A stretch of 64,000 nt of DNA from Sciurus carolinensis (taxonomy: Eukaryota > Chordata > Mammalia > Rodentia > Sciuridae). This document shows, in pieces, positions 1-13,900 of the stretch. Location: the NCBI RefSeq assembly GCF_902686445.1, contig NC_062215.1:24822750-24886749 (forward strand), in the 5' to 3' direction. Each line of letters begins with the position of its first letter. Positions within the stretch are counted from its first letter, which is position 1. The notes under the pieces were generated by a model. It did no database searches. It saw nothing but the letters and a program-made list of their open reading frames with translations, and was not told the DNA's origin. Made by a program: the position numbers and the translations under genes.

Positions 1-728
1 GAAACCACAGTTTTAAAATAGTGCATTACATACTTTACCACAAGAGATTCCAGAGTTTTTATCAGATTCTCCATGGGTCTGTGACCCTAAAGAAGTTTAA
101 AAAAAAAAAAAAAAAAAAAACCCTCTACTGTAATTCTGTCTTTCCAGGTGAGTCTTTAAGATAAAGGAGATGGGCTGAAAAGTCATCTATCCACTGAGCT
201 AGGAGAGAGTACTAGGTAGAGAAAACAGAAACCAGAAACTGAAATCATAGGGCAGCTCCCCACAAGCCTGGGGTTGAGCCACCCCATGCAGAGAGCAGGG
301 GGGAAGGACCCTGCCATGATCAGTCATCCCTTACAGACTGTTCTGAGGGTCTTGCCCTCCAGAAGCTCTTCCCAGTGGCCCGTTGAATTAGGGCATTCCT
401 ACCCTAGCTGGAGTTGAGGACATGAGTACATGGGATCTGCTCTCTACATGGGATCAGCCCAGCTTCCCAGCCCAGCCTGTGTGCTCTTACTTCTAAGGCG
501 GCAAAAAGAACAGATGAGTGAGAATCCTCTGTTGCCTGAATGAAATGATCCTCTGATGGGCACTCAGCTTTGTGTGACTGCCAGGTTCCCCTCCTGTGGC
601 CCAGCCCTCCAAGTAGCCTGTCAGTATGTCTGGGCTCGGAGGAGTGGTCTCCGTGGAACCACCCCACAGACTGGCCCCAGTCTGGGAAGGGTGCTGGGTA
701 TGCGTGTTCCCCTCCCATCTGGGTTTAC
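1..728. other. TTLL6 intron, no exon seen
   Basis: This is intron following TTLL6 exon 11 in transcript order. It holds a poly(A) run at 100-120 and otherwise plain unique sequence. Several overlapping open frames on both strands show no recognisable protein and are treated as chance. Confidence 0.6.
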
Positions 729-909
729 TTGTTTGGGGGTGTGGGTGGTGGTCTTGCATTTCTGTCGTTGTTTTTTCCACTGGTTCTTGGTGCTCTTGCC
801 CTTTGCTTGATCACTGGTTGACTCTGACTCTCCCTGTATCTCCACCTTCTTTTCTTTCATTTGGAAGGATTGTTTCTCCTGCTTCAGTCTCAGCTCCTGG
901 ATGAGTTGC
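729..909 (-). CDS. TTLL6: TTLL6 coding exon 11 (last one inside window)
   Basis: It encodes [20 protein letters not shown], then a low-complexity lysine- and glutamine-rich stretch ending HTPKQ. The acceptor is GGGCAG|GCAACT and the donor CAA|GTAAAC. The open frame runs on to 621, but the human protein departs at this junction, so I end the exon at the donor. The next exons should lie to the left of position 1; I could not find them in 1-728. Confidence 0.85.
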
Positions 910-3900
910 CTGCCCATTGAGGAACAAGTGATTGTCACAGAGGTTAGGGATGGGTGGTGAAGGCAGGCATCCTCCTTGGGGGATAGACAAGTTAGGATGG
1001 AGAGAGAGGCAGAGTGCCCCCACATCCCTTCCCCAGTGTGTCCGGTCTGCACAAGTGACTGATGGTCAGAAGGCGAGGTGGTAAAGAAAGGAGTCAACCC
1101 TCCAACCATCCTGTCTGGGGAAATGGCATCATTTCAAGGAGAAATGTGCAGTAAAGGGAGTTATGTCCCATTCCACCGCAACCCCATCTCCTCCCTACTT
1201 CCCAATAGGCCAGGCTGAATCCATGGTAGGTGCTGGGAAGAGGGTCTGGGTGGGAAGCTAAAACCAGGGGCTCCCATTTTGGACCATTTCATATGCTGAG
1301 TTCTTGGCCAATGGATCAGGAGAATGCTCTAAAGGTGATACAAGATAGTGGAAATAATTTGGTCTCATGAGTCAGGTAACAGGGTAGTTCTAGTCCCTCT
1401 CCTGATATTATCTTGTTATGTGATTCCCCTCTCTGATTTGACATCCCCTTCCATAAAATGAGGTAGTTGGGGGGGACTAGATTCAACGGGACAATCTCCT
1501 TCCAGCCCTTAGATTGTACACCTGTGTGAATCCATGAAGCAACTCTGAGGAGGAGTGCATCCTGGAATGGGGTGGGGGTGTCTGTCTCTGTGGTCAGTTT
1601 CTAGAAACAGTCACCGATCTACTTAATACCCCACACTAGGGAACCTTCCAATTTATGCTCCTTGTGAGACCAGACCAAATGTTCCCCAAGCAACTTCAAG
1701 GTTGGGAATTGATGCTCAGTGACTTTCCCTACCATACCAGGCCAACTGCCCAGCAGGTCAAGCACGATCCCCAGAACACGCCGCCCACCTCATCCCGGGA
1801 GCCTTCCTACCGGGCATACACCTCGCGAGCCCTGGAAGCAGCGGTATCCTGGAAGATGGAGCTATTGTGCTGGAAAAACTTGTCATACTTCTCCAAATTC
1901 AGACTGGGATAAATAAGTCGGAACCCACCACAATTTTCCCTCTCATATTTCTCTGTTTTCTGTAACCGCACTGCCTGGAAACACTTGGCTTCCTCAATCC
2001 TGTTGGGATGCAGAACACAGGGATACAGTTAAGTTTTCTTGGAAAGGACATGTCCAAGCTGGATTCATTTAGGGCCAGAGGGAGACCTTGCACATAATAG
2101 TGGTTAATCAGTATTTGTTAAATAAAAGCAAAAATGTTTCCTGGAAAGGAGATTCTAGCCCTTCTGGGACAGCCAGTGTCACAATGTACTAAGAGCTGTT
2201 TAGAAGAGTCTTTTTGACAGCTCACCAAATTCTCTCCCCTTACAATTAAACCCATTTCCCCCTTGGCTTCGTCTGACTGGGCAGACTGTCGCCACCTTCC
2301 CATTCACTCCCCTTATTACTCTTCTCTGGAGAATGGCAGCTTGTGTCTTGCTAAATTTGAGGGCTTCTTGGGTGAGCTTAAGGAGCTTGTATGAACTGTA
2401 ATGATCTCATCCTTCCTTATAGCCCCTTGAGGGGGTGGAGGTCAGGTAGGGAGGCATGATAAGTCCCCACTACAGCACAGGAACCAAGAGCCACTGAGAG
2501 ATCCAAGTAATGAAAAGGAGACGGATGCAGAGGAGACCCTCAGTGTGATGTGTGTGATGGGGTGATGTGGTCTCTTCAAAGAGTCGAGACCAGTGCAGTG
2601 GAAAGGTGCATCCCAGCTGGCACACCCACTGGGCCCTGGATCCTGAGCAGTCACCAGTCAGGTGATCTCGTGCAAGTCAGTTCCCCTTCCAGAGTCTTGG
2701 TTTCTTCTGCTTCAAGAACAGCACCACACCACACTCCATTCCACCTCCCTCCCTACGGGGGAGACAGTACATATTAAAGTGCCTGAGAAGCACAGTGCCA
2801 TCTGGACACCATTGCAACTTCTTGCCCCAGTTCCAGAAACTCAGGGCTAGGTTGGCTCCGTTTCTGAGAAGGACAGCAGGTGGAGGTGGGGGAGGGTTCT
2901 TACTGGGATCTGAAAAGCAACCAGGGCACCTCCTGGACCAGCCTGAGAGTCTTAAGATACCAGAACCACTCTGCAGAATGAAGGCCCCAGTGACAGGCAA
3001 ATGACACCCCTCAGGAAGCAGGAGACATTAGCTCCTGCCAACATAGTGACATAGAATAGGACTGACGAACTTTTCATTTTTGTAAAAATACAATATTGAT
3101 TTTATTTTTTATATTGGTAATCCCTAAATCTTCACATATTAATCAATTCATATCCATTATATATAGTTACTTACATGTGTAACTTAATCTCCTATTTTTA
3201 GGAACAAAGACTATTCACAATCAAACTGTTTGAACTACCATATTCTGCAACTAAGAACCCACTTTCCAGTCAGGTGCAGTGGCATATATTTGTAATCTCA
3301 GTGGCTCAGGAGGCTGAGGCAGGAGGATCGCAAGTTCAAAGCCAGCCTCAGCAATTTAGAGAGGCCCTAAGTAACTTAGCGAGACCCCATCTCAAAATAA
3401 AATAAAATATGAAAAAGTGCTGGGGATGTGAATCAATGAAGCATCCCTGGGTTCAATTCCTGGTACAAAAAACAAAAACTCTCACTTTCCAAATAGGATC
3501 ATAATTTCATAATTTGCTAGAAATAATCCACCCCTTTCCCTACCAACTCCAGGCAAGAGTCTTCTCGTTTCTAAGTTTTCTTTTCTTTTTCCTTTTTTTT
3601 TTTCCAGTACTGGGAATCAAACCCAGTGCCTAGTACTTGCAACCACTGAGCCTCACCCCACCTCCCAGGCAAAATGTTTGATAGCCTCTAAAAAATTATG
3701 GTGCCAGGCACTTTACTAAGACTTTACATGAGCAATCTTATTTAATTCCCCCATCAGGCCAAGTGTGGTGATGCCCACCTGTAATCCCAGCTACTGAGGA
3801 GGCTGAAGCAGGAAGACTGCAAGTTCAAGACCAGCCTAAGAAACTTAGTGAGACTCTGTCTCAAAATAAAAGATTAAAAGAGTTGGAGATTTGGCTCAAT

Positions 3901-6900
3901 GGTAGAGTAACCCTGGGGTCAATTTCCAGCACCCCTCAAAAAATGTTTTAATGAAATTATGTATCACTAGCTCCATTTCACAGAAAGATCACTGAGGCTC
4001 AAAGAAGTGATAGCAAGACCACATAACGAGCAGGATGTTGTAACTTGGACCAGGACAGTCAGTCTTACTGAGAGCAGGGAAGTGAGAAAATGAGGCCTCT
4101 GGGGTCAGATGGTGCTGCTGTACCTGACCTCCCGGGAAGGACACTGCTGCAGGAACCGCCCCCTCTGTCTCTCCTCCTCCAAAACTTTCTTTTTGTCACA
4201 ACTTTCCAGGTTGATCAGTACCAAGGTGTCGTACAGCAGACTGTCTTTCACCTCTTTATCCAACCGGGAGTCAGTGGAGAAGCTCGGAGAGTGGTTGACC
4301 TGTGAGGGCAAGGTGACAGCTGGGGACAGGGCTATCCAGGGCAAAAGCAAGGGGTAAAGCAGATGCCACCTCCGGGTGCTGCCAAATCCACCTCAGGGCC
4401 CTGGCTACCCAGACCACTGGAAGAGAGAGTTGAGAAAGAGTCTGTACCAGAGACACAGTGAAGAAAACAGGAAGTAGAACACCCTCTAGATTAGCCAGTT
4501 CCATCTCAGTCCTTTCTCCTCTGAAAGCATGAGGGGTGCCCCCTTTTTGGTTCCCCCTCATCTGGTATGTGCTTGTTCTTTTACATGCATAATGTGCAAA
4601 ATAAGAGGAAGGGTCCAAAGGATTAACTTGGAGGTAGGAAAAAGAAAAGAGGGACACTCTGGAGTCTAATCAGGCTGAGGAAGAGAATAAATGGGAGGAG
4701 AGGGAGGACTTATTCCTGCCCACAGTAAAGTCCCTATTGTTCAGAGGCAGTGGGTGTCATTTGTGAATTTCTAACAGTTTTGAAAGGCTTGCTCCTGCTG
4801 GTTCATTGTATTCTTGGGGTAAGAGCTCTAAATGACCATCTCTCCATTTCCCTCACACCTGAAAACATGAGTGAAGGAAGGGAAAATCCTGAGGAATCCA
4901 ATCTACAATTCTGAATTCTCCACTCTGAAGTGACTGGCACCCGTACCTGGCACTAGCACCTCTGATGTCACTTCACATGCACACTTTGCTCTTCATCATT
5001 CATGCTGAATGATGACACCTGAGAGGGCTCCTGAGGACCAGTCCAAACAGGAAGAGAGACAGCAACTTGGAAAGATTCTCTTCCTCCTCCTACTCCCCCA
5101 TGGGTCTTGGGAAGGCAGGAAACTCATTGAGTGTCTCTCACACCCATTCCTATGGCAGCGGACACCAGTCTGCTCTGCTGGTGCTTAGAACTGAGTGATG
5201 CAGTCCCCTGAGAGCCAAGAGAGTCAGCTTTCATCTGATACTTGGCATCGTCCACCCAGTTTTGATGAAGAACACTCCCTTTCTGGGAGAGGACTCTGTT
5301 TCAAAAGGTAGAATTATCTTTAGAATCACTCTGTAGCTAACATTGGCAGCAAGTCCATTTGCAAGTCTGGCTGGACCTCAAAGGCACAAGGAATCCTCTA
5401 ATTCCCAGCCGTCTACCCCCCTCTGGTGGCCACTTCTCAGCTAAGAGGGAAGCCCCACAGGCAGCAAGCACCATGAGAGGAAGTGGCAGGGGAAGTCGAT
5501 TAAAACAATCCAGGTGAGTCAGGAGGGAGGAGTTCCTGAAACTGGCTGACTCTAGTAACAGGGCACAGTTTTCACCCCTGCCTGAACTTCCCTACCTCCA
5601 GCAGCCAGGGTTTGAGTTTGTGGTCCAACAAGATGTCGAAGCCCAGGATTTCAAAGCAGGCGCTGTTAAGTGTGTGGCTGGGGAAGCAGGTTTGGTAGTT
5701 ATGCTTGATGATTGGGTAAGCCGAGATGATTGTCTTGATGATGACATCCTCGATAGCCCTCCATATCTGTCCCACGTTGAAGCCCTGGTTCTCCATGTAC
5801 GTGTTGAAGGTAGAGAGTTTCCTGGAAGGGAACCACAGGCCACCAGGCAGGGCCATTGAAGGTCATGGCATTCTGAAAACCAGAAACTTCTGGAGAAGAT
5901 AACGCTCTCAAATGAACACCCGGGATCCAGGGTGACAACAGTGCTGGCTCAGCATGGGAGGGAGCCTGCAGGAGTCATAGGGCCACACCTCTCAGGTCTC
6001 CAGAGCCCTGGGGTAGGGACAGATACATAGTCAAATAACACATGGCCTGAGCACTTTCACTGTGGTCTAGAAGACATCTGTGAGTTGGGAAAGGGGCTGG
6101 ATATCTGGGTGGAAAGATTAATGGATGGGAATCAGGTGTGGTGGCACATGCCTATAACAGCATATCCGGAGGCTGAGGCAAGTGTGAGGCCAGCCTCAGC
6201 AACTTAGTGAGGCCCTAAGCAACTTAGTGAGACCCTATCTCAAAATAAAAAGTAAAAAGGGGGCTGGGGTTGTGGCTCAGTGGTAGAGCACTTGCCTAGC
6301 ATGTGTGAGTCACTGGGTTCGATTCTCAGCACCACATATAAATAAATGAATAAAGGTCCATCGATAACTAAAAAAAAATTTAAAAACACAAAAAGTAAAA
6401 AGGGCTTGGGATGTGGCTCAGTGCCCCTAGGTTCAATTCCCAGTACAGGAGGAAAAATGATTAATGGATGGGGAAAAAATTAGAAATTTAAAAACACCCT
6501 ATATCATGGTTGTGCTTGGGCAGCAAGGGTTTCTCTACCTCTGGTGCTCTTTAGAACCACTTGGGGAGTCTTTTCAGAAGACTGATAACTTGGTTCCACC
6601 TCAATCATCTGACAGGATTTGGGGAACACTGAAAACAGAGAAATCTTTTTTCAGAACTGCCCACAAGGAAAAGGCAGCCCCAGAAGGTTTCCACAAGGTT
6701 ACCAATGGTCCCAGGCAAACTGGACTGTCCCAATTTTTGAACAAAGAAGCCCCACATTCCAGGAAACCTCAGTCACAGGTGTACCAATATGGCTGTTTAC
6801 CCAATTGCTGAGGAAATCAGGAAACTCTCTACCAGAGATGTCCATGAGGACATTTCTGAGTGGATGGTCCAGTTAGCTCTGAGCTGGTAAGTACAGAGAG

Positions 6901-7940
6901 AGGATGAATCTAATAGATCCTAGAGGCAGTGGTGGGGTGGACGCTCACCCTCTCACACTAATGAACCTGCACGTGCCCAGAGAACGAAAGTGGAAGCGTA
7001 AATACAGAAGGAGAAGAGGGAAGAGAATGGAGGAGAGATCGATGAAGACCAGAGACATGGCTCACCCGGGCAGTTCAAAAGGCTCACTGGAGCCCAAATG
7101 AAGTGATCAGAAAGGGAGGAAGCAGTTCTGCCAGTCGATGAGCATCTGCTAAGGGCCTGCTATCCACGCAAAGCTTGACGAAATGAGGAGATACCAAGAA
7201 ACCACCATCTCTGCCATGGGAAGCCCAACCATTTGGGAAATCAACACACATATGAAACAACTAAGAGTGCATTTATATAAAGACAGAAAAGGAAAGGCCA
7301 CTGTAAGCAGAGACCACCTCCTCTACCTGCCATTGTCAGGGAATGAAGTGGTGCACATAAGTGGATTTTTCCAGATCATTTGAAGTCAGTCCTTTTAGGT
7401 GGAAAAAAAATGTATTTATTTTGCCTAATTGGGATATAAATTTTCCTGAAATAGATCATGTACTTCCCTGACTTCTTACAAACATAACATAACCTTTTTT
7501 GATGTCTCAGGGTCCATCACAAGTATATATTATTGTATAATTTCACAAGGGCCCGTGATTAGTGAATTCACTTCAACAATAGCTATGTGTCAATGCAAGG
7601 AAAAGGAAGAGAATTGGTGTCTGCCCGAGTTCTGTAAGGTTTGCAATTCTGTCCTCTCTTTCACTGATGGAGGACTTTTCTGGTTGAATTTGCACCTCAG
7701 TCAGGGGGACTAAACAAGGGGTTTAACAGTTGGCCTTAGCTGCCAACTTTGGGACAGGGAGACAGCATGAGGAGTAGGTTGTCCCAGAAGATGGAGAGGA
7801 ACTTGGTGCAGTGGCAAACGCCTGTATTCCAGCAACTTGGGAGGCTAAAGCAAGAAAATTGCAAGTTTGAAGTCTGTCTAAAAAATAAAAAGAGCTGGGA
7901 TGTAGGTCAGTGGTAGTGACCCCTGGGTTCAATTCCCAGT

Positions 7941-7994
<54 letters not shown>

Positions 7995-10900
7995 GAGGAA
8001 GGGGAGGGGAGGGGAGGGGAGGAGAAGGGAAGGGGGGGGAGGGAAGGAAGGAAGGAAGGAAGGAAGGAAGGAAGGAAGGAAGGAAGGAAGGAGTGAGTGA
8101 GTGAGTGAAGGGAGGGAGGGAGGAGATGGGAAGGAGAAAGAGGAAGAAACAAAGGAAAAATTTGGGAAAGAATGAACAAAGAACTCTACCTGCCAATATG
8201 GGAAGCACACCAAAGACCAGGATATGCTGTGGTTTCTGTCCCCCCAAAATTCATGTGCTGTGAACTCACCCCCAACGCAGCAGTTTGAGAGATGATTAGG
8301 TCATGAGGGTTCCGTCCTCAAGAATGGATTAATCCATTAATTATAAGAGAAGTGACTTCGTTGTAAAAGCAAGCTCTCTCCGGCATACTTGTTGAGGAGC
8401 TGGGCTGCCAGGGCAGCGGGGCTGAGCCAAGACAGGGCCATGGGGGCAGAAGGCTGCTCCACAGAGAGGGCACATGGAGAACAGAGGGCAAGAGAGAGGG
8501 GAAGAGGAGGGAACTAGACAGCAGAAGGATATTTGAGGGTTGCAGGTGTGACTCTGTGGTAGAGCACTTGCCTAGTGTGCATGAGGTCCTGGGTTCCATC
8601 CCCAGCACAAATAAATAAATGAAAGAAAGAAAGAAAGAAAGAAAAGAGAATAACACTGGATGTCTTAGCTCTGTGCCCAAAAACTCTGCCTTGATCATGG
8701 CCTGAGGGCCTGAGGTCTGTTATTGGAATATCAATTCTCATAAAAGGGAATTGAGGGCCTTGAGACTAAGGAAAAACAACAGTAACCAGAGCGCTGTACT
8801 GCCAACGAGTCATGTGAGTCTCTCAGGGGCCCTGTGAGGTGGGCAGAAGAGGGCAGGTGGTTCATGGCCCTCATCTTACAGACCCAGAAATGAAGGCTCA
8901 GAGAGATGAAGTAACTTGGCCAAGCTTCTCTGCTGGCAAGGGGCAGAGCAGGGATGAGAAGCCAGACCTCTCTGAGCACTGATGCTGAACATGCACCAAC
9001 GTAGGAGGCTCCACTGGCAACCAAAGTTTGGGTGGGGACACAGACAATACAGACGAGCTGACGTCCTCTGAAAAGCAGGGAGATTGCCTCCTCCCAGCCT
9101 GACACATCCACTCCCGCAGGCTTAACCTAGAGATTTTCCATGTGCTGAAATGCCACATGTTTCTCTGTTGCTCTGACACCAAATGGACTGCCTTTTCCTC
9201 AATCCTTCCTCAGAGAGCTGGTGCAGGAAAGAGTGTGAGCCTCAGAGCCTGACAGACCCAGCTTCTGGGCCCATGCTAGCTATTCAGAGTTGGGTGACCT
9301 TGGGCAACTTAACCTCACAGAGACTCAGTTTCCTCATCTGCAAAATGGAGATGACACCTAATTCACAGTTCTCCACCTAGAAAGGGCGGATGGTAATACC
9401 TTTGCCATAGCATTGTGGTGAAAATTCAAGAACAAAAACTGCACACAGGTGCGGGGCACAGCACCTCTGAGGCCCCCAGAAGTATCTGCTCCTTTCCTTT
9501 TCCCCTCTGCCTGGCCAAACTAGGTTCCTCAGTCTCCCTTTTTTCTTAAAACTCAAGTGAGAGCTGTTTGGACTCAAACTCAAATACAAATGGAAAAGCT
9601 GCTCGTGATGAGACTCATAAATTCCTTTCTTGTCCCCCCTTCTGGGGGATCTTAAAGCCAGCTAGCCACACGTCATGTGGCACCAGGGCATCATGACACA
9701 TCACTTGAGAATCTCTAATGGAGCAACACCCCAGGGAACCACAGACCAAGAAACCACAACCTGGCAAGGCCTTCTCAAATGGCAGACTTGCAATCAATAA
9801 ACGTCTGTTGATTTGGAAATGTCAGAAGGGCAACTGTAACAAGGCTATGTTTTGGTGTGTGTATCTATTCTGCTGGGGAAACCGTTCATGTTTATCTCTC
9901 CTCCTCCCAGCCTCCTAGGGTTTACGATGTGGCCTCCTTTTAATGATTAACAGTCCAGAGAGCTGAGATGAGTTCTGGATTGAGAGGCAAAGTCTCTTCT
10001 GAGATCACGTGACCCAAGATGGAAACACTGACAGAGACTGACAGGATTTGGGTAGAATCCTGGAAAGGCGAGTAAAGCCGCTCCCTTACCTCTTGCTGCC
10101 AGAGTAAGCATCTTGAATGAAGTTGGAACTGTGCTTATTAATGGAATAATTAGTCAGGTGCATGCAAATATCATCCTGGGGAAAGAGAACACAAGATGCG
10201 GGGGTCAAGCCGAAGTGAAGGCCTCCTACATTCTCTCTGTGCCCTCCCATGGCCCGTGGGGATTAACTGAATGGAAAAGACAGGGAAGTCTTAGGGTGTA
10301 CTTTAACTGGCAAAACAAAGGCAGTAAAAAAAGGGAATCTTAGAGCTTAGGGTGTAAGAACTTCAGCTCTCCTGAGATCAAGTGCAGTCTTGCCTGAGGG
10401 AAACTTCAGGAGTCCTAGGGGACTCAGAGAAGATGGATGGCAGGATAGCTCCCCCATGGTCTTTTCTCCTTGAGCACTGTGGATCTGGTGTTAGGGACAG
10501 GGAGACTTGGCCACAAGCCCCAGACACACCTCTTGCTAGCTGTGTGACCTTGGACAAGTCCCTTATACTCTCTGGGTTTTAATTTCCCTCTCTGTAAAAA
10601 GGAATAATAATCCCTATGTCTGAGGGCTCCTGGGAGGGTTTAGACTAAACGACATATGCAACCTGGCACACAGTGCTCAACAAATGACGGCCAGATCCAC
10701 GAAGTCTTGAGGAAGGGTATTTAAGCAGGATTTGTTATCATGCTAAGGGTGGGGTGGGGGGCATCATGTCCCCTCAGCTCACCAGGTTGTCTGTGCAGGG
10801 GTAGGAGTAACAAGTGGTAGCAAAGCGGACCAGTCCTTCATTGTACACAAAAATCCTGAGAGGGTCACAGGATGTCACCAGTACATAAATCCGTAGGTCA

Positions 10901-13900
10901 AACTTGAATCCATCAATGATAAAGGGCTGGGAGGAGAGAAGTCACACAAGCACCAGAGGAGAAATTCATATAAAAATCGCAAGCCCCCATCTCGTTCTCA
11001 CGGAGTCAGTCCAACATTGTCTAGTGTTGCCAAGTGAAGGCTTGGCCAGGGCTGGGGAGCAAGATAAGGAGACTTGGCTCTGTGACCTGACATGTGACCT
11101 TGAGGAGATCACCAAACCACACTGCCTTGGTTTCCTGATCTCTTCATTGGCACAAACAACTACAACCAAGAGATATCTTGGCAACTAAACAAAGTAATGG
11201 TAAAAGTCCTTTGATGAGAGGACATATGGTCCTCATCCAGGACTGGGTTATGCTGGTGGTTCTGTTAGAGATTTCCTGAAATGCATAATCTATCTCCTGG
11301 TCATTTTGCCTTGGGTGGAGGGGTGCAGTGCTTCTCTCTCTACTCACACTTCTAGAGGGTTCCCTCCCGGCAGCAGGTCACGATTCTGACCTCTGGCCCT
11401 CAGTCAGGGAGGGAATCTGTTTACCATGAATCCCTCCAGGATGAGTCCCTTCTCCCAAATAAGGAAGGGTCTCCACAAACTAAGGTGGTCTCCCAGTTGT
11501 CATCTGTTTGAGCAAAGGGACTAGTCTGGTGGGGTCAGACCAACAGACAAGTGCATGCGGGAGAGGAACACTCTGGCCCAGGCACATGGCAGCACCTCTG
11601 GTCAGGAAATTTGGTCTGACAAAGTCTAAGACAGAAGACAGGCTCAGCTTCATCCCCACCTCCACCCTCCATTGACTCATTTCACATTCTATCCAGTGGA
11701 GCTAGAGCCCAAGGCTGCTAGGGGCAATAAATAAATAATCACAATAAAGAAGTACCTTTGAAATATAGAGCTGACAGATCATATCCTCCCCTGGTTTGAT
11801 TTCTTTCACAGTCCGGGTAATGAATATACCTCTCCCTTGGCAACCTGAGTCTGGCTTACAAATGTATGTCTTATTTTTTCTTGATCTGCCGTACGTCTGC
11901 AAATCTCCCCAGCTACCAGGCAAGGAAGGAACGAGATACACCATTAGCTGGAGAGCAATGAAAAGGAAGGTCAGTTCCATATGAAACAAAAAACTGAAGA
12001 GTAAAGCTATCTGATGTGACAAATCCTGGCATTGATAGACAGATGCCCAGAGGTCAGCAGTGGGAGAGAGAGTAGAATCGACAAAGCGAAGCGTGTGTGT
12101 GGGCTTCGGAGGGAATTCAGGCCTGGATTCAAGCCCAGGCAACATCACTTACCAGTTGTGAACCCTTTGCAAGGATGTGATCTCTCTGGGTCTACACTTC
12201 ATCATCTAGGCAAGATGGATAATGAAACCCATCTTGTGAAGTGGTTAATTAACATGACATAATGCAGCCAAGTGATGATCTGCGCTACCCACACAAAGGT
12301 GGCTATGACCCAGGTAGTTTGGCATTCAGGATTTACAGGTAGGAGATTTGGAGTTCTTGATCTGCTACAAGCCGTGACAAGTGGTATGACATTGAATCAG
12401 CTGGTCTCTTACCCTCTCTGGGCTTCAGTGTTTCATCTGTGATGCCGCCACTTCAGCCAGAGTAGGGAGGGGCAAATAAAACCTTTGAATGTGCTTTTAA
12501 GACAGTGTATTCTGAAGAAAGAAACTAAATTAATGGGTAATATGCCTCAGTCTTGCTGTACTTCTTGTTTTGCATTTTAGCTCAAAGGAACCCTTGTGAT
12601 CCTTGGGAAAATCACTTAGCTACAATGTTCCTCAGTGGCCATGAAATCTGGAGGCTCCTGTTAACTGGACGGCACACACATTTCCTCCTAAGTTGCTGCT
12701 AAGCCCTGGAAGTTGTTCCAGACAAGCCTAAGGAAAGGTTGGGAACCCTGGAGCTGCTGGTTTGAAGAAGTCTTGGGAGGAGAGGGGAGGGTGGGATTCC
12801 TTTGCTGCCCTTTCCATCTGAGTGTAAAACAGACGGTGGCATTTCACACTACACCTGCCTTGCCTCAACCACTGGATTATACCCCTGCTTGTGCTCACGC
12901 CATCTCATGTTTCTCCAGTGACTTGGTGGTGGGGACCAGAGCATTTTACCTATCAGGAATGGAGGTCCACCTTTGAAAAGGATAAAATGAGAGCAGAAAA
13001 GGGCAAGGGTTGACTGCCCTGCATGGCACTGCATGGGACAGAGGCCAGGCAATCCTCCCTGCTCCTACCCTAAGTACTAACCACAACCCCACTATCTCCA
13101 GAGGAACTCCTGGTCCTAAAATATTCAGAAACTGCACAGTTTAAATGGTTGGAAGGAGTTCAAGATCAACATCTTTCAGGGTCAGAACAAACTCTCATCC
13201 AACTTCAGGTACAGGCTCCAAGGCACCCGGCCTTAATGGTCATCTCATTTTATAGGCAGAGCCCTGTGTTTTCTCAACCTTGGGACACACCCTTTATCCT
13301 TTCTCTTCCTGAACAGTATGGAGATGGGAGATCTTATGGGAAGGGAAAGTAGCAGCCAGAGAATCAGAGCAAGAGGGAAATGTAAACAGGGAGTGGGGAG
13401 GAGAAGAAAATATGGGGTCACTCACTCAGCAGGAAGACACCAGGTCTTAGGGAAAAAGTGGAAATCTTTAGGGAACATCTTCAACATGCGGCTCATATTC
13501 CTCGCCAGCAAGTCCTTTCTGCAGATTTCACTCATCCCAGGAAAGTGATTGATTTTCTACGAGGGAAGCAATAATTCATGAACAATGAGGGGACATGGGA
13601 GTACTTTGAGATTCCCCTCAGGAGGCAGTGATTTGAAATGGGGGCCCCACTGGACAGATGTGCTCTGTAGTACAAAGTAAGTCTGTAGGTCAGGGTTAGC
13701 CCAAAGACTGCGGGATCGCAATTTATGTTCAAAAAACAGGGCTATCAACTGCAGTAACGGCTGCCTCTTCTACAATGAGATCCCCAAATTGAGGAAAATA
13801 CCTGGTAGCTCTTCACGTCCATCACCCGCTCCAGTGATACCGAGTAGTCCGTCCAGTAGAGAGTCCAGTCGTCATTATCACCTCCCTCTCGAAGGCCATA

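Noticed and set aside
621..728. Extension of TTLL6 exon 11 to a stop at 621
   Set aside because: The donor CAA|GTAAAC falls exactly where the human protein continues in another exon; the extension has no family similarity.
7723..8247. Minus-strand open frames rich in Ser, Leu and Pro
   Set aside because: They are translations of the purine/pyrimidine microsatellite and adjoining SINE, not genes.
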